A stretch of DNA of 64,000 nucleotides. Origin: Brachionus rotundiformis (lineage: Eukaryota > Rotifera > Eurotatoria > Ploima > Brachionidae). Where the stretch lies: the NCBI GenBank assembly GCA_016802295.1, contig JAESIW010000020.1, forward strand, positions 5,249,872 to 5,313,871. The letters run 5' to 3'. The notes under the pieces are model-generated. The model searched no databases and was not told the DNA's origin. It worked only from the letters and a program-made list of their open reading frames with translations. How positions within the stretch are numbered: the first letter of the stretch is position 1; every line of letters starts with the position of its first letter. Of the stretch, positions 10,801-24,180 are shown piece by piece. The position numbers and the translations under genes were made by a program.

Positions 10801-13800
10801 AACATGGTTCTAGTGAACAAGTAGTCGAAGAAAAGGATGAAGATGAAAAAGAATTGGAAAAATTGGAAAAAGGCGATCCAGAAATGATTAAAATATGTAA
10901 TGTTATAACAAATCAACTTGAGGATTTTAAGGTAATTTTGAAATCTCAAATCTTTATTTTTTGATTATCTATTATCAAAAAGAAACATATACCTGTAATT
11001 GCTATTCTGTGTAATCCTGGTATAAGAGACAGACATTGGGAAAAAATGAGTAATATAGCGGGCCGAAATTTGAAGCCAGACGCAGGCACTACCTTGCGAA
11101 AAGTTCTAAAAATGGGTCTAGAGCCTTACATGGAAGAGTTTGAGGGAGTTTCAGCAAGCGCGACCAAAGAGTTTAGTTTGGAAAAAGCTATGAAAAAAAT
11201 GGAAGCCGATTGGGAGCCTTTATGTTTCAATACTGCCAAATATAAGGACACAAATTTTTCAATTTTGTCATCTGTGGACGAAATTCAAGCACAGCTCGAT
11301 GACCACATTGTCAAAACCCAGACAATGAAAGGCTCTCCGTTCATTAAACCATTCGAAAAAGAAATTCGCCAATGGGAAGAAAAACTTTTATTAATTCAAA
11401 ATATAATTGATGAATGGTTAAAAGTGCAGCAAAATTGGATGTATTTAGAGCCAATATTTGCATCAGAGGATATAAATATGCAAATGCCAGAAGAGGGACG
11501 CCTTTTTACCACTGTAGACCGAAATTTCAAAGATATTATGAAACATGTGACCAAAGACACTCATGTTATGGTTGCCACAGCTCTCACCGGTATGTATGAA
11601 AAACTCAAAGACAGTTACATTCTGGTGGAAAAAATCAACAAGGGTTTAAATGCGTACCTGGAAAAAAAAAGATTGTATTTTCCGCGTTTTTTCTTCTTAT
11701 CAAATGACGAAATGTTGGAAATTTTATCTGAGACAAAAGATCCAATGCGTGTACAACCACATCTGAAAAAATGCTTCGAAGGCATTGCCAGACTTGAATT
11801 TGACTCCAAGCTTGATATACACGCAATGTTTAGCAGTGAAAACGAAAAAGTTAAATTCAGTCAATCCATAAATACTTCGGAAGCCAAAGGTGCTGTTGAA
11901 AAATGGCTACTTCAAGTGCAAAATGTAATGTTGCTTTCAATGCGTGATGTAATAGAGGCAGCTAGAAACAAATATGCCACAGATCCGCGTGAAGATTGGG
12001 TTCAAGAATGGCCTGGACAAGTTGTACTTTGTGTTTCCCAAATTTATTGGACCAGTGAAGTTCATGATTCTCTAAGAATGGGCACCCAAGGTCTTGCTGA
12101 TTACTTAAAAAAACTAAATAGCCAATTGGGAAACATTGTTAAGTTGGTAAGAGGCAATCTGAGCACCATGACTCGAATTACTTTGGGAGCCTTGGTAGTC
12201 ATCGATGTTCATGCTAGAGATGTGGTTGTCGAAATGGTTGACAAAAAGGTCACTTCAGAAAATGATTTTAACTGGTTGGCTCAGTTGAGGTATTATTGGG
12301 AAGAAGATAATTGCCGGGTTAGAATCACAAATGCCACTGTTAAATACTGCTATGAATATTTGGGTAATACACCTCGTTTAGTGATAACCCAATTGACTGA
12401 TCGTTGCTATCGAACATTGATCGGAGCGTTTCACTTGAACCTCAATGGAGCTCCGGAAGGTCCAGCTGGAACAGGAAAGACCGAGACCACAAAAGATTTA
12501 GCCAAAGCATTGGCCGTTCAGTGTGTAGTGTTCAATTGTTCAGATGGTTTGGATTATATAGCTATGGGAAAATTTTTCAAGGGTCTTGCATCAGCAGGCG
12601 CCTGGGCATGCTTTGACGAATTCAACCGAATTGATTTGGAAGTTTTGTCTGTGGTTGCCCAGCAAATTTTGAGCATTATCAGAGCTGTACAAGCCAAATT
12701 GGAAACTTTTATTTTTGAAGGCACTGAATTAGACTTGAATCCAAATTGTTATGTGTGCATAACAATGAATCCTGGATACGCAGGCCGATCCGAACTTCCT
12801 GACAACCTTAAGGTCCTGTTCAGAACAGTGGCCATGATGGTACCCGACTATGCCATGATTGGTGAAATATCTCTCTATTCATGTGGTTTCATGGATGCTA
12901 GAAGTTTGGCTGTTAAAATAGTAACTGTTTATAAGCTATGCTCAGAACAATTGTCTTCACAGTATCACTATGATTATGGCATGAGAGCAGTTAAGTCTGT
13001 ACTGACTGCAGCTGGTAATCTTAAGCTAAAATATCCCGATGAAAGAGAGGATATTTTAGTTCTAAGAAGTATTTTAGATGTCAATCTACCAAAATTTTTG
13101 GCACATGATGTTCCATTATTTAATGGCATCATATCTGATCTGTTTCCTGGTGTTGTCCTGCCCAAGCCAGATTATGATCTTTTCTATTCAAATATAAGAG
13201 AAGTTTGTGAAAAGCGAAATTTACAAGCTACTGAATTTTTTATTGAAAAAATAACCCAAACTTATGAAATGATGATTGTCAGACATGGATTTATGCTTGT
13301 CGGTGATCCATTTGGTGCCAAGACCAAAGTACTTGAAGTTCTTTGTGAAACTTTGACATTAATGAATGAAAAAAAAGTTGGCGATGAGAATAAATGTCAT
13401 TACAAGATTATAAATCCAAAATCGATGCCAATGGGTGGATTGTATGGTCAATTTGATCCAGTTTCGCACGAATGGAGCGATGGTGTACTAGCCAGATTGT
13501 TTAGATCATTTGCTGATGAAGCTACCCCTGATAGAAAATGGATTATTTTCGATGGACCTATTGATGCGGTTTGGATCGAAAATATGAACACAGTTTTGGA
13601 TGATAATAAAAAGTTGTGTCTAATGAGTGGTGAAATAAAGCAAATGACACCACAAATGAGTATGATTTTTGAGACCATGGATCTTTCTCAAGCTTCGGTA
13701 AGACAAAATAACAATTTAAAGTGTTATAAGATATTTAATGTTTATTTTAGCCTGCTACTGTAAGTAGATGTGGTATGATTTATTTGGAGCCAAGCACATT

Positions 13801-16800
13801 AACATGGCAACCATTGCTTACATCCTACATTAATGGAGAGCTATATGAGCCTCTACATGAATTTGCCAAAGAATTTGAGACTTTTTTTGCATGGTTGGGA
13901 CATGCGTGCATAGATCATGTGCGTCATGTTTCCAAAGAACTTATCAATACAGGTGATAGTAACCTTATAAAGTCGATGATGTGTTGGGTCAGCATGTTGA
14001 TGCATGAACATTGTGAAGACAAAGAAGAAGCTGTCAAGAATAAGCATCTCAAACATTGGTTAATGGTAAAGCTAATTTTTAATTAATTTATTTGTTTTTT
14101 TTGTTACTAAAAACAAATTAATCCTAGTGTGCCACAGTTTTTGCATGTATATGGTCGATTGGTGCCACAAGTGACAATGACAGTCGTGTAAAATTCGACG
14201 CTTACATTAGAGATTTGGTAAAAGGAAAAATAAACGACCATCCAATTCCTGAATCATTGGGAAAGTTGGAAATAACTTTTCCAGATAATGGCTATGTCTA
14301 TGACTATTATTATTTGGTAATTTTTAAACAAAATAGATAAATTTCATTTATAGAACTTTTTTGTTTTAGATGAAAAACAGAGGTGAATGGAGACACTGGA
14401 ATGATCTATTGAAAAACAATGAAGATAATAAAGTTAAAAACATTAGACAAATGATCGTTCCCACAATGGACACAGCCAGAACTTTTTATCTTTTAGAATA
14501 TTGTATTAAGCATAAGCGGCCATTATTGCTTGTTGGTGCAACTGGTACCGGCAAAAGTGTCTACATACAAAATTATCTAATGAACCATTTGGATAAGGAT
14601 CAATACATGGCTTTTTTTGTTAATTTTTCAGCTCAGACCAGCGCTAATCAAGTACAAGAAATATTCATGTCCAAACTAGATAAGCGTAGAAAGGGAATTT
14701 TCGGACCACCTATGATGAGAAAAGCAATTTTTTTTGTAGATGATATGAACATGCCACAAAGAGAGAAGTACGGTGCTCAGCCTCCTATTGAACTGCTTAG
14801 AATGTTCATTGACCATGGATACTGGTACGATAAAAAAGATACCACAAGCTTTTCGATTCAAGATATTCAGCTAGTATCGGCGATGGGCCCGCCAGGAGGA
14901 GGCCGTAACCCAGTTACACCAAGATTTATTCGTCATTTTAATGTCATTAGTGTAAATCCATTCAATGACGAGACCATGACCAGAATCTTTTCCACTCTAA
15001 TGACCACATATTTAAGAGTAATTTAATTTTGTCAATAATTTTATTAAAAGAAATTAATTTTTCTTCAAGATGCAAGAATTTCCACCTGATTACTTTTCCA
15101 TTGGTAATTTGATAGTGCAAGCTACATTGCATATTTACAAGGAATCAGCTAACAATTTACTGCCGACACCAGCCAAGTCACATTATATCTTCAATTTAAG
15201 AGATTTTAGCCGAGTAATTCTCGGATGTTGCTTGGTTAAAAAATCCGAAATGGAGTCTAAAAGGCTGTTTTTGCGTCTATGGGTTCACGAGACAATGAGA
15301 GTGTTTTATGATCGCTTGATTGATGACAAAGACAGAAAATGGCTGATCGAGTGAGATGCGAATGAAATTTTTGAAAAAAAAGTTTATAAAATTTTTTTAA
15401 GTGCTATAAAAGGATGTGTTAAAGATATTTTTAAAGAACAATTTGATTCTGTGTTTGAGCATTTGGCAAATAATGGTCAAGGTGGAGGAGGTCGAGTGAG
15501 TGAAGAAGACTTACGTAGTTTAATGTTTGGAGATTTTATGCACCCTGATCTAGATGTAGAAGAAAGGTTCTATGAAGAAATTAAAGTAATTGATTCAATG
15601 TATGGCGTAGTGGAACAGTGTCTAGAAGAGTACAATAACACTCACAAAAATAAAATGAGCTTGGTCATTTTTAGATATGTTTTGGAGCATTTAAGTCGTA
15701 TTTGTAGAGTATTACGCTCACCTGGAGGTAATGCATTGTTAGTAGGTGTAGGTGGTAGTGGTCGTCAATCATTGACGCGTTTGGCAACTGCAATGGCTGG
15801 CTATCAGATCATTCAACCTGAAATAACCAAAAATTATGGCATGAATGAATGGCGAGATGACCTTAAGGTATTAAAATTTAATTTAAATTTTTTAATTTTT
15901 CAATAAGATTTTTTTCTTGCTTATAGAAAGTATTAAAACTTGCTGGAGCCCAGGGTCAACCAACAGTTTTTCTCATAACTGATTCACAGATCAAAGATGA
16001 AACATTTTTGGAAGATGTTGATAGTTTACTTAACACTGGAGAAGTTCCTAATTTGTTTGCGGCCGATGAAAAAGGTGAAATAATGGAAGCGGTAGCTGGG
16101 CCTGCCCAAGCTCAATCCGATGACAAGAATGCCGAGTTTTCACCATTGGCATTGTTTGCCTTTTTTGTCAACAGATGCAGGGACAATTTACATGTTGTTA
16201 TTGCCTTTAGTCCTATAGGAGAAACATTCAGAAATCGAATACGTAAATTTCCATCTCTGATCAACTGTTGCAACATCGACTGGTTCCAAGCTTGGCCAGA
16301 GGATGCATTAGAAAAAGTTGCCAAAGCTTCACTTTCCAAAATTGACATTGAAGATGACCAAAGAAGCGCTTGCGTAGACATTTGTAAATATTTTCATGTA
16401 TCCTCATCTCAATTGAGTGAAAAGTAAATATTTAAATTGTTTAATTGGTATTTTAAAATTTTATTTAATTTAGATTTTATCATAAACTTGGTCGAAAAAC
16501 TTACGTCACACCGACTTCTTACCTTCAACTCATATCTGGATTTAAATCGTTGATTTCGTCCAAACAAAACGAAATAATGTCAGCTAAAAGAAGATACGTC
16601 AATGGTCTTGAAAAGCTTGCTTTTGCCGAATCCCAAGTTGCCATAATGCGAAAAGATTTGGAAGAATTGCAACCACAACTAAAAATTGCTGCTGAAGAAA
16701 CAGAAAAGATGATGAAAACTATTGAAATCGAATCTAAACAAGCTGAAGAACAACGAGCTGTAGTTTCTGCCGAAGAGGCTGTTGCTAATGAAAAGGCAAG

Positions 16801-19800
16801 TATTGCCCAGGCGCTAAAAGATGAGTGCCAAGCAGAACTTGCAGTTGCCCTTCCGGCTTTAGAAGCAGCCAAAGCTGCTCTGGACACAATTAAACAATCC
16901 GACATAGTTATTGTTAAAGCAATGAATAATCCTCCTCTGGGAGTAAAGCTTGTCCTGGCTGCTGTTTGTATACTTAAAGGAATAGCACCCGAAAGAATCA
17001 ATGATCCAAATAACCCAGGTCAAAAAGTAAGTCTTTTAAAAGTTACAAAAATATATGAGAAATATATGAGAAAAATTCTTATTAGGATTCCTGAGGATTC
17101 TTTAGGAAAATAGCACTTTAGGATTCTTATAAATTTCTTACAGGAACTTGAACACTTCTCATTTTTATTCGGATTAAATCAGATAGTAGTAGTATTAGGA
17201 AATAATACTGCGACCCTATGGGTTAAGCTTCTTCGAAACTATGGCAGTAAATTAGACTTTTTCTTGAGCCATTTGTCCAGGTTAATTTTGAAATTAATGA
17301 TTTATTCTTCTTTGTAGTTTTCCGATTTCAGAAATATCTTTTTCAAGAAATGGCATCATGAACAAACTCTAAATGAGGTCTAACCAGTGCTGTGTAGAGC
17401 ATTCTCAATGTATCAATGTTTAAATTCCTGAATCTTTTTCTAATCATAGCTAAAATACGATTTCCTCGGCTCGTGCAATATTTTACTTGGTTAGTCCACT
17501 TCAAGTCACTTTGAATATATATACCTAAATTTTTTTCGAGAATTGTTTTAGATAAATTCTTTGTACCATTTATGCTAAAAAAGGTATAGTTAAACATCGG
17601 ATTTTTTGAACCAACATGCATTACATTGCATTTTTCGATATTTAAATCCAAAGACCAAGTAAGTGACCAGCTTGAAATTGAGTCTATATCTTTTTGAAGT
17701 ACGAGATTGTTTTGAGAGATGAATTTAAGTATTTAAGAGTGAATTTACCAAAATAGTATTCTCATAGATTATTTGCACGGCCGAGAAAGAATTCATTGTA
17801 AAAGAATTGATTTAAAAATTTCTAAACAAGTTAAATGTATGTAATCGATTGGAATAAAATTTGGAAGCTGAAATTTTTTTCGATTAGTACTCCACTTAAG
17901 CTAAGGTGTCGATTTCATTCATCAATTTTGAAAAAAATAAATCAGTTCTGGGTTTTGTTTTTCATACCATAAACAAAAAAGACAAATTGTCTATATATTA
18001 GTCATTAATCCCTTAAAAAACTAACTTATCAAAAAAAATCTTGATTCGTTGCTTGTTTGCTCTTAATCTTTTATAATTTCATAAAAATAACAATAATATT
18101 TTGATATAAGCTCTTTATGGAATCTTTGAAAATCTTGAATTTTAAATTTAAAATAAATATGTATTGATTTATTAAAAAGAAAATCTAATTTTAATCAAAA
18201 ATTAATAAATTTAAAATAAATTTAAAGATAATGGACTATTGGATACCATCGAAAAAATTGATTGCAGATATGGGCCTTCTTAAAGAGTTAATAGCTTTTG
18301 ATAAAGACAACCTAAATCAAGCAGCCATAGCTAAAATAAAAAAAGAGTATATGCCCAATCCAGAATTTCAGCCGAGTCGAGTTGCCAATGCTTCGTCAGC
18401 TGCCGAGGGTCTGTGCAAATGGGTTCAAGCCATGGTCAAATACGATGAGATAAAAAAAATTGTAGCTCCAAAAGAAGAAAAATTGGCTACTGCTCAAGAA
18501 GAGCTTGCCGTGCTAAACAAAGCTCTTAATGAAAAGCAATCTCAGCTAAAAGAAGTTGAGGATAAATTGGAAAAGCTAAGGCAAGATTTACAAGACACAA
18601 CAGATAAAAAAAATCATTTAGAAAACGAAGTTGATTTGTGTGGCAAAAAATTGGTTCGAGCTCAAAAGTTGATTGGAGGTTTGGGTGGCGAAAAAACCAG
18701 ATGGACACAAGCTGCTGAAAATTTGCAACAAATTTATGACAATTTGCTTGGCGATGTGCTTATTTCGTCTGGAGTTATTGGATATTTGGGTCCTTTTACG
18801 GCTATCTTTAGAGAAGAATGTGTCACTGATTGGATAAAAGTGTCCAAGTCAAAAAAAATTGCTTGCAGTGATCCGAGCAAGTATTCGCTTAGTTCAACTC
18901 TTGGTGAACCGATCAAAATTCAACAATGGACCATAGCCGGTTTGCCAAAAGACTCTTTCTCAATAGACAATGCTGTAATAGTCTTCAACTCAAAAAGATG
19001 GCCATTGATGATAGATCCACAAGGTCAAGCTAATAGATGGGTTAAAAATTCTGAAAAAGACAACAAATTAGCTATAATTAAAATGACCGATTCGGATATG
19101 ATGCGAAATTTGGAAAATGCGATCCAATTCGGAACTCCAGTTTTGTTGGAAAATGTAGGCGAAGAGCTAGATCCGTCACTTGAGCCTCTTTTGCTTCGGT
19201 CTACGTTTAAACAAGGTGGTGTAGAGATGATAAAACTAGGCGACAATCTCATAGAGTACAGCAAAGATTTCCGACTATACATAACTACAAAATTGAGAAA
19301 TCCTCATTATTTACCAGAAGTAGCCACTAAAGTCAACCTATTAAACTTTATGATAACCCTTGAGGGCTTAGAAGATCAATTATTAGGCTTAGTAGTTGCC
19401 AAGGAAAGGCCAGAACTTGAGGAAGAAAGACAAGCATTAATTATCACTACAGCTCAAAATGCCAAGGCTTTAAAAGATGTAGAGGACAAAATTTTGTTCA
19501 CTCTTTCTTCAGAGGGAAATATTCTTGAAGATGAATCTGCTATCCAGACCTTGGACAATGCCAAAATAATTGCCGATGAGATAAATAAAAAGCAAAAAAT
19601 TGGTCAAGAGACTGCTAAAAAAATAGAAACATCACGTCAAGAGTACAAACCAATGGCCCAGCATTCGTCCACACTTTTCTTTTGTCTGACAGATTTACCA
19701 AACATAGATCCAATGTATCAATACTCATTGCAATGGTTTATCAATTTATATCTTAATTCTATTCAAGATAGTTTAAAGTCTAAAAATATACAAAGACGAT

Positions 19801-22171
19801 TGAAAAATCTTCAAGAACATTTTACCTATAATCTTTACTCGAATGTGTGTCGTTCACTCTTTGAGAAAGATAAATTACTATTTTCTTTTATCTTGTGTTC
19901 AAATTTACTGATGTCTAAAAATGACTTAGACCGAAACGAATACATGTTCTTTTTGACTGGTGGTGTCGGTCTCGAAAACAAGCTCAAAAACCCGGCTTCC
20001 GCATGGCTAGTGGACAAAAGTTGGGACGAAATATGCAGATGCAGTGACTTGCCTAGTTTTAAAGGTTTTAGGGAAAATTTTGAGGCTAATTTGGACAAGT
20101 GGAAAGAGCTATATGACACTAAAGAGCCACATTTGGCAAATTTTCCAGAGCCATTTAATGAAAAATTAAACCAATTTCAAAAAATGATAATCATAAGGTG
20201 CATATGTCCTGACAAAATCACTTTGGCAGTAACAGAATTTGTCAAAAAAAACCTTGGTCAAAAGTTTATCGAACCACCACCGTTCGATTTGGCCAAGTCA
20301 TATGCCGATTCAAATTGCTGCATTCCTTTGGTATTCATTCTCTCGCCAGGTGCAGATCCAATGGCTCAATTGCTTAAGTTCTCTCAAGACAAGGGTTTCG
20401 ATGGAGAAAAATTTAAAGCAATTTCACTCGGACAAGGCCAAGGAGTAATTGCTTCCAAATTAATTTCCGAGGCACAGCAAAATGGCACTTGGGTATGCTT
20501 ACAAAATTGTCACTTAGCAGTCTCATGGATGACCGCTTTGGAAAAAATTTGCGAAGAATTTCGCAATGACAACACTCATCCAGAATTTAGACTCTGGCTA
20601 ACAAGCTACCCTTCGAATAAATTTCCGGTAACTGTTCTTCAAAATGGTGTCAAAATGACCAATGAACCACCAACTGGTCTAAGAATGAATTTACTTCAAA
20701 GTTACATGAATGATCCAATAAGTGATGCCGAATTTTTACAAGGCATTCAACCCGAAAAAGAAATCTACTTTGATAGATTGTTGTATGGTCTTTGTTTTTT
20801 CCATGCTTTAGTCCAAGAGCGTCGAAAGTTTGGACCACTAGGTTTTAATATACCTTACGGATTCAACGATTCCGATCTTCACATTTCAGTCAGACAACTT
20901 CAAATGTTTTTGAATGAATACGAACAAGTGCCTTATGACGCCATTTCTTACATGACTGGAGAGTGCAATTACGGTGGTAGGGTTACTGACGACTGGGACA
21001 GAAGATGCTTAAAAACGATACTCGCCGACTTTTTTAATTCAAGAGTGGCACTTGAAAACAAAACAAAAGTTTCACCAAGTGGCCTTTACTACATACCGCC
21101 AAAGAGCAAATATGAAGAATATGTAGAGTTTATAAGAAATTTGCCACAGACACAATACCCAGAGGTGTTTGGCATGCATGATAATGTCGATATTTCAAAA
21201 GATCTTCAATCTACAAAACTTTTGTTTGACTCTATATTGCTAACACTTGGAAGCACATCGGCCCAGGGTGGCGATACAGACAATCAGTTAATGGACATAT
21301 CCAAAGACATCTTAAGCAAATTGCCAGATAATTTCAACATTGAATTATCAATGCAAAAATATCCAACCCGATATGAGGAAAGTATGAACACTGTATTGGT
21401 ACAAGAGATGGAAAGATACAATAAATTAATAACAGTGGTGCGTTCAAGTTTCCAAAATTTGCAAAAAGCCATCAAAGGCTTGGTAGTTATGAATCAAGAG
21501 CTTGAGTCTTTGGCAAATAGTCTGCTAATTGGCAAAGTACCTGAGATGTGGGTGAAACATTCATATCCGTCTTTGAAGCCACTTGGAAGCTATTTTAATG
21601 ACTTGTTAGATAGGTTAAAATTTTTGCAAAAATGGTATGATGAAAATAAGCCACCTTCATTTTGGGTATCTGGATTTTACTTCACTCAGGCGTTCTTGAC
21701 TGGAGTGAAACAAAATTACGCTCGTAAATACACCATACCAATTGATTTGTTAACATTTGACTTCGAGGTCATACCCAAGGATTATATTGATGAGCATCCG
21801 GAAGATGGTGCATACATTTACGGTTTGTTTGTAGATGGTGCCAGATGGGACAGAGATAAAGGCTTATTAGGAGAGCAATATCCGAAAATATTGTATGATG
21901 TCATGCCGATAATTTGGTGTAAACCAATTAAGAATTCTGATTTGAAAATTAGTTCAAGTTATGAGTGTCCGGTTTACAAGACTAGTGAACGTCGTGGTGT
22001 CCTTAGCACTACTGGACACTCAACCAATTTCGTCTTGCCAATAATGCTTAAAACTGATCTTCCTGTAGAACATTGGATTAAAAGAGGTAACTTGGTTATA
22101 TGGAAAGTTTAAAAATTTATATTTTGAAATTTTTTCAAGGGGTTGCTTTGCTGTGCCAATTGGATGATTAA
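7841..22171 (+). CDS. Axonemal inner-arm dynein heavy chain (DNAH3/7/12 class)
   Basis: Motor subunit of a single-headed inner dynein arm of motile cilia. Exons: 7841-7995, 8063-8153, 8209-8501, 8555-8927, 8977-9168, 9230-9377, 9438-9529, 9584-9762, 9816-10284, 10335-10456, 10554-10717, 10747-10931, 10983-13697, 13751-14065, 14128-14316, 14370-15017, 15070-15350, 15402-15867, 15927-16423, 16474-17026, 18228-22086, 22140-22171; they total 12018 nt, 4005 residues, a normal length for this class. The N-terminal stem lies before 12 kb. AAA1 has Walker A GPAGTGKT (12459-12482) and FDEFNRI; AAA2 has GDPFGAKT; AAA3 GATGTGKS (about 14535); AAA4 GVGGSGRQ (about 15744). The stalk coiled coils are in 16474-17026 and 18228-18720, with the microtubule-binding tip between them. 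The tiny last exon restores the conserved C-terminus RGVALLCQLDD; read-through of that intron would instead end at 22112. Which of DNAH3, 7 or 12 is the orthologue is not resolved. Confidence 0.95.
17027..18227 (+). other. Large dynein intron holding transposon debris
   Basis: Every other intron of this gene is about 30-100 bp, but this one is 1201 bp. The flanking exons join in phase as NPGQK then IMDYW. Its left half contains an antisense non-LTR reverse-transcriptase fragment; the right half (17.75-18.2 kb) is AT-rich without recognised content. It interrupts the coding sequence for the stalk and microtubule-binding region. Confidence 0.85.
17343..17690 (-). mobile_element. Decayed non-LTR retrotransposon reverse-transcriptase fragment
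   Basis: On the minus strand the reading frame contains LDLNIEKCNVMHVG, then a DLKW-like SDLKW and LYTALVRPHLEF. These match the palm-to-thumb part of CR1/Jockey-like non-LTR reverse transcriptases (typically LN..KC.V.H.G, LGI...LKW, LVRP.LEY). It is open for about 100 codons, then the expected W.P segment and the LQRR motif continue only after a frameshift. No polymerase active-site YxDD and no endonuclease remain, so it is a dead fragment, antisense to the dynein gene. Confidence 0.8.
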
Positions 22172-23160
22172 AAAATATTTAAATAATTTTTTCGACTTTT
22201 TATTTTTTTAAAAATCTTATCAAAATTTGTTTAGTAATAATAAAATATTAAATTATTTGATTTGTTTTGTTAAAAATTTTTTATATTTTATATTTTATCA
22301 TAAAGTTATTTTGATATAATTTTAACATCAACTCTTAATTTGGTAATATTTAAAGTAATTGATGGTAATTATATTCATTAAATCTATTTTTAAAAAAATT
22401 TAATTATTATTTTATATCTTGGTATTTTTTCTTTTTATTTTATTATTCAAAATATTCAAGTAAAAAGAATTTTCGATACAAGAAGAATTTCTAAATGAAA
22501 TCTGAGGAAATAAAAATATTATTTAATTCTAAATTGAAATATTTTAGATTTATTTTTTCTATCTTAACTTAAAGAAAAAAGAATTTTGAAAAATAAGTTT
22601 CATAGAATTATTTTTAAGTTATCATTTTTGGTGGCTTATATCATATAAATTTATCAGATATTGATCACATAATTGTCAGCATGAAACTTGACAACGAAGC
22701 ATAGCACGAGGATGGAGTGAGTGCTCATAAAGCCTGGAGAAAGTACCAATAAGCTAATAAAAATTTAGCCTAATTATTCGTTTTCATAAAGCTTATAACT
22801 GGAACAATTGTTTTTAGCTGATTTTTTATCACTAAAAACGTAATCTACTTTTGATTCAATAAGACTTAATTTTTAAAATAAATTTTAACAAATAAAAACT
22901 TGCCTTTAATTTTAATTCCAGAACAATTGCTCCTGATATTTTGAAAATAGAAGGAACTAAGACTTAAATAACTGGCTGTGAATAAGTTTTGATTTACAGT
23001 ATATTGAAAATATCATAATTGTTGAAAAGAAATATGATCAATTTACTAAAATTGAAAAGTATCATGAATTCTATGATAATCTTGATTTCCAATTTAAAAT
23101 TTTTATAAAACTTTGTATCAGAGATATAAATTTAATTTAAATTAATAGATTATTATTCTC
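22172..23160. other. Intergenic after the dynein gene
   Basis: AT-rich non-coding sequence with an AATAAA near 22240 that could serve dynein polyadenylation. A slightly GC-richer patch at 22675-22745 has no sustained reading frame. I see no gene here. Confidence 0.5.
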
Positions 23161-23510
23161 TTATGTCACCCTCCTCTTTCCCTAAGAAGCGAGTTGGACG
23201 TTCATCATAAACAGCACAACTCATCCGAGCACTTGATAGCTGCGAACTCGGCAAGAGGGTCAGCTACACAGCAGATACTCGCTTCTTCGGGATTCTTTAC
23301 AGGAAGATGGTCGAACCCAGTAGCGCCCTCATATAACAAGACTTGGACAAAGACCCATAGGCCTTTATACCCGCCATACAGCTCTTCTGCAGACTACGTG
23401 AAAGACCACATGCACATGGGATTCATGTGGCTGCCACTACCCTACTCTTTTTTCATCAAGTCTTGGGACCTGCGGATCGGCAGAGTTATGGCGACTAACA
23501 TTTTTCAGAT
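23160..23510 (+). mobile_element. GC-rich island, possible fragment of a tyrosine-recombinase element
   Basis: Base composition jumps to roughly 50 percent GC in otherwise 70-75 percent AT DNA. One plus-strand frame is open for about 110 codons (23194-23535, first in-frame codon TTG). It contains SARGSAT, then FTGRWSN and APSYNKTW. The order Arg ... G-R-W-S ... Tyr recalls the C-terminal catalytic block of tyrosine recombinases of DIRS- or Crypton-type elements. The match is short and from memory; it could equally be a foreign or satellite fragment. No start codon, splice context or flanking repeats were found. Confidence 0.3.
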
Positions 23511-23787
23511 TTTTTTTCTAAATTTAGAACAATAAAAATGACATCCATCTCTTATTAAAGCTTTTTTAGCTTTTTTTTGAGCCTATTTAATCTTCATCAA
23601 TGTCATTGAGGGAGTCATTTAGTTTCATTCTCCCTCTTTTTTCTTTTGGCTTTTTGGTTTTGTTATATTTCCTTTTGAGTAAATAGCTTTTAGCTACTTT
23701 AGTTCTTATTTTCATTTTTTTTTAAATTTTAAATAAACAGATTTGTTTTCCAAATGTTCGTTTGAAATTTTAATATAATGTTAGTAC

Positions 23788-24180
23788 ATGTGCGTTGAAA
23801 TTATTTCAAAAATGTGCGGTAGCAAGTTTTTAGTGCGTTGTTCAGTAAATGTCTGTTTAAAAAAAAATTTGTACGACCGAATTTTTTGAATGTGCGTTAA
23901 AATTTTTTTTATGTGCGGTGGTTAGGCATACCCTTAATTAAAAAATTATTATTTCAATTTTTTGTAATCTTTATTTAAATATTTAAAAAAAAACTATTTA
24001 ACTTTACACTTTATTAACTTTCATTTATTTTAATGAATATTTGATCACATAATTTTTTCGATTCAATTATTTTTGTGAGTTTACATATAAATGTGCGTTA
24101 ATAAGTTGGTGTTTGTTAAAAAAAAACAACATGTTTGTTAATAAGTTTTGTATGTGCGGTAAAAAAAATAAATGTGCGCC
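23788..24180 (+). repeat. Array of interspersed ATGTGCGKT motifs
   Basis: ATGTGCGTT or ATGTGCGGT occurs at about 23788, 23812, 23890, 23911, 24091 and 24152. Variants are AGTGCGTT (23832), ATGTGCGCC (24172) and ATGTTTGTT (24131). All are in the same orientation. The copies at 24091 and 24131 share the longer context GTTAATAAGTT. Spacing is irregular, 20-170 bp. Short repeated motifs of this sort are common in subterminal regions of DNA transposons; a regulatory-site cluster is an alternative. Confidence 0.6.

Noticed and set aside
22087..22112. Dynein C-terminus ending NLVIWKV at 22112
   Set aside because: A GT donor at 22087 and TTTTTCAAG acceptor at 22138 join in phase to a tiny exon giving RGVALLCQLDD, the conserved dynein end. 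The 22112 stop is intron read-through.
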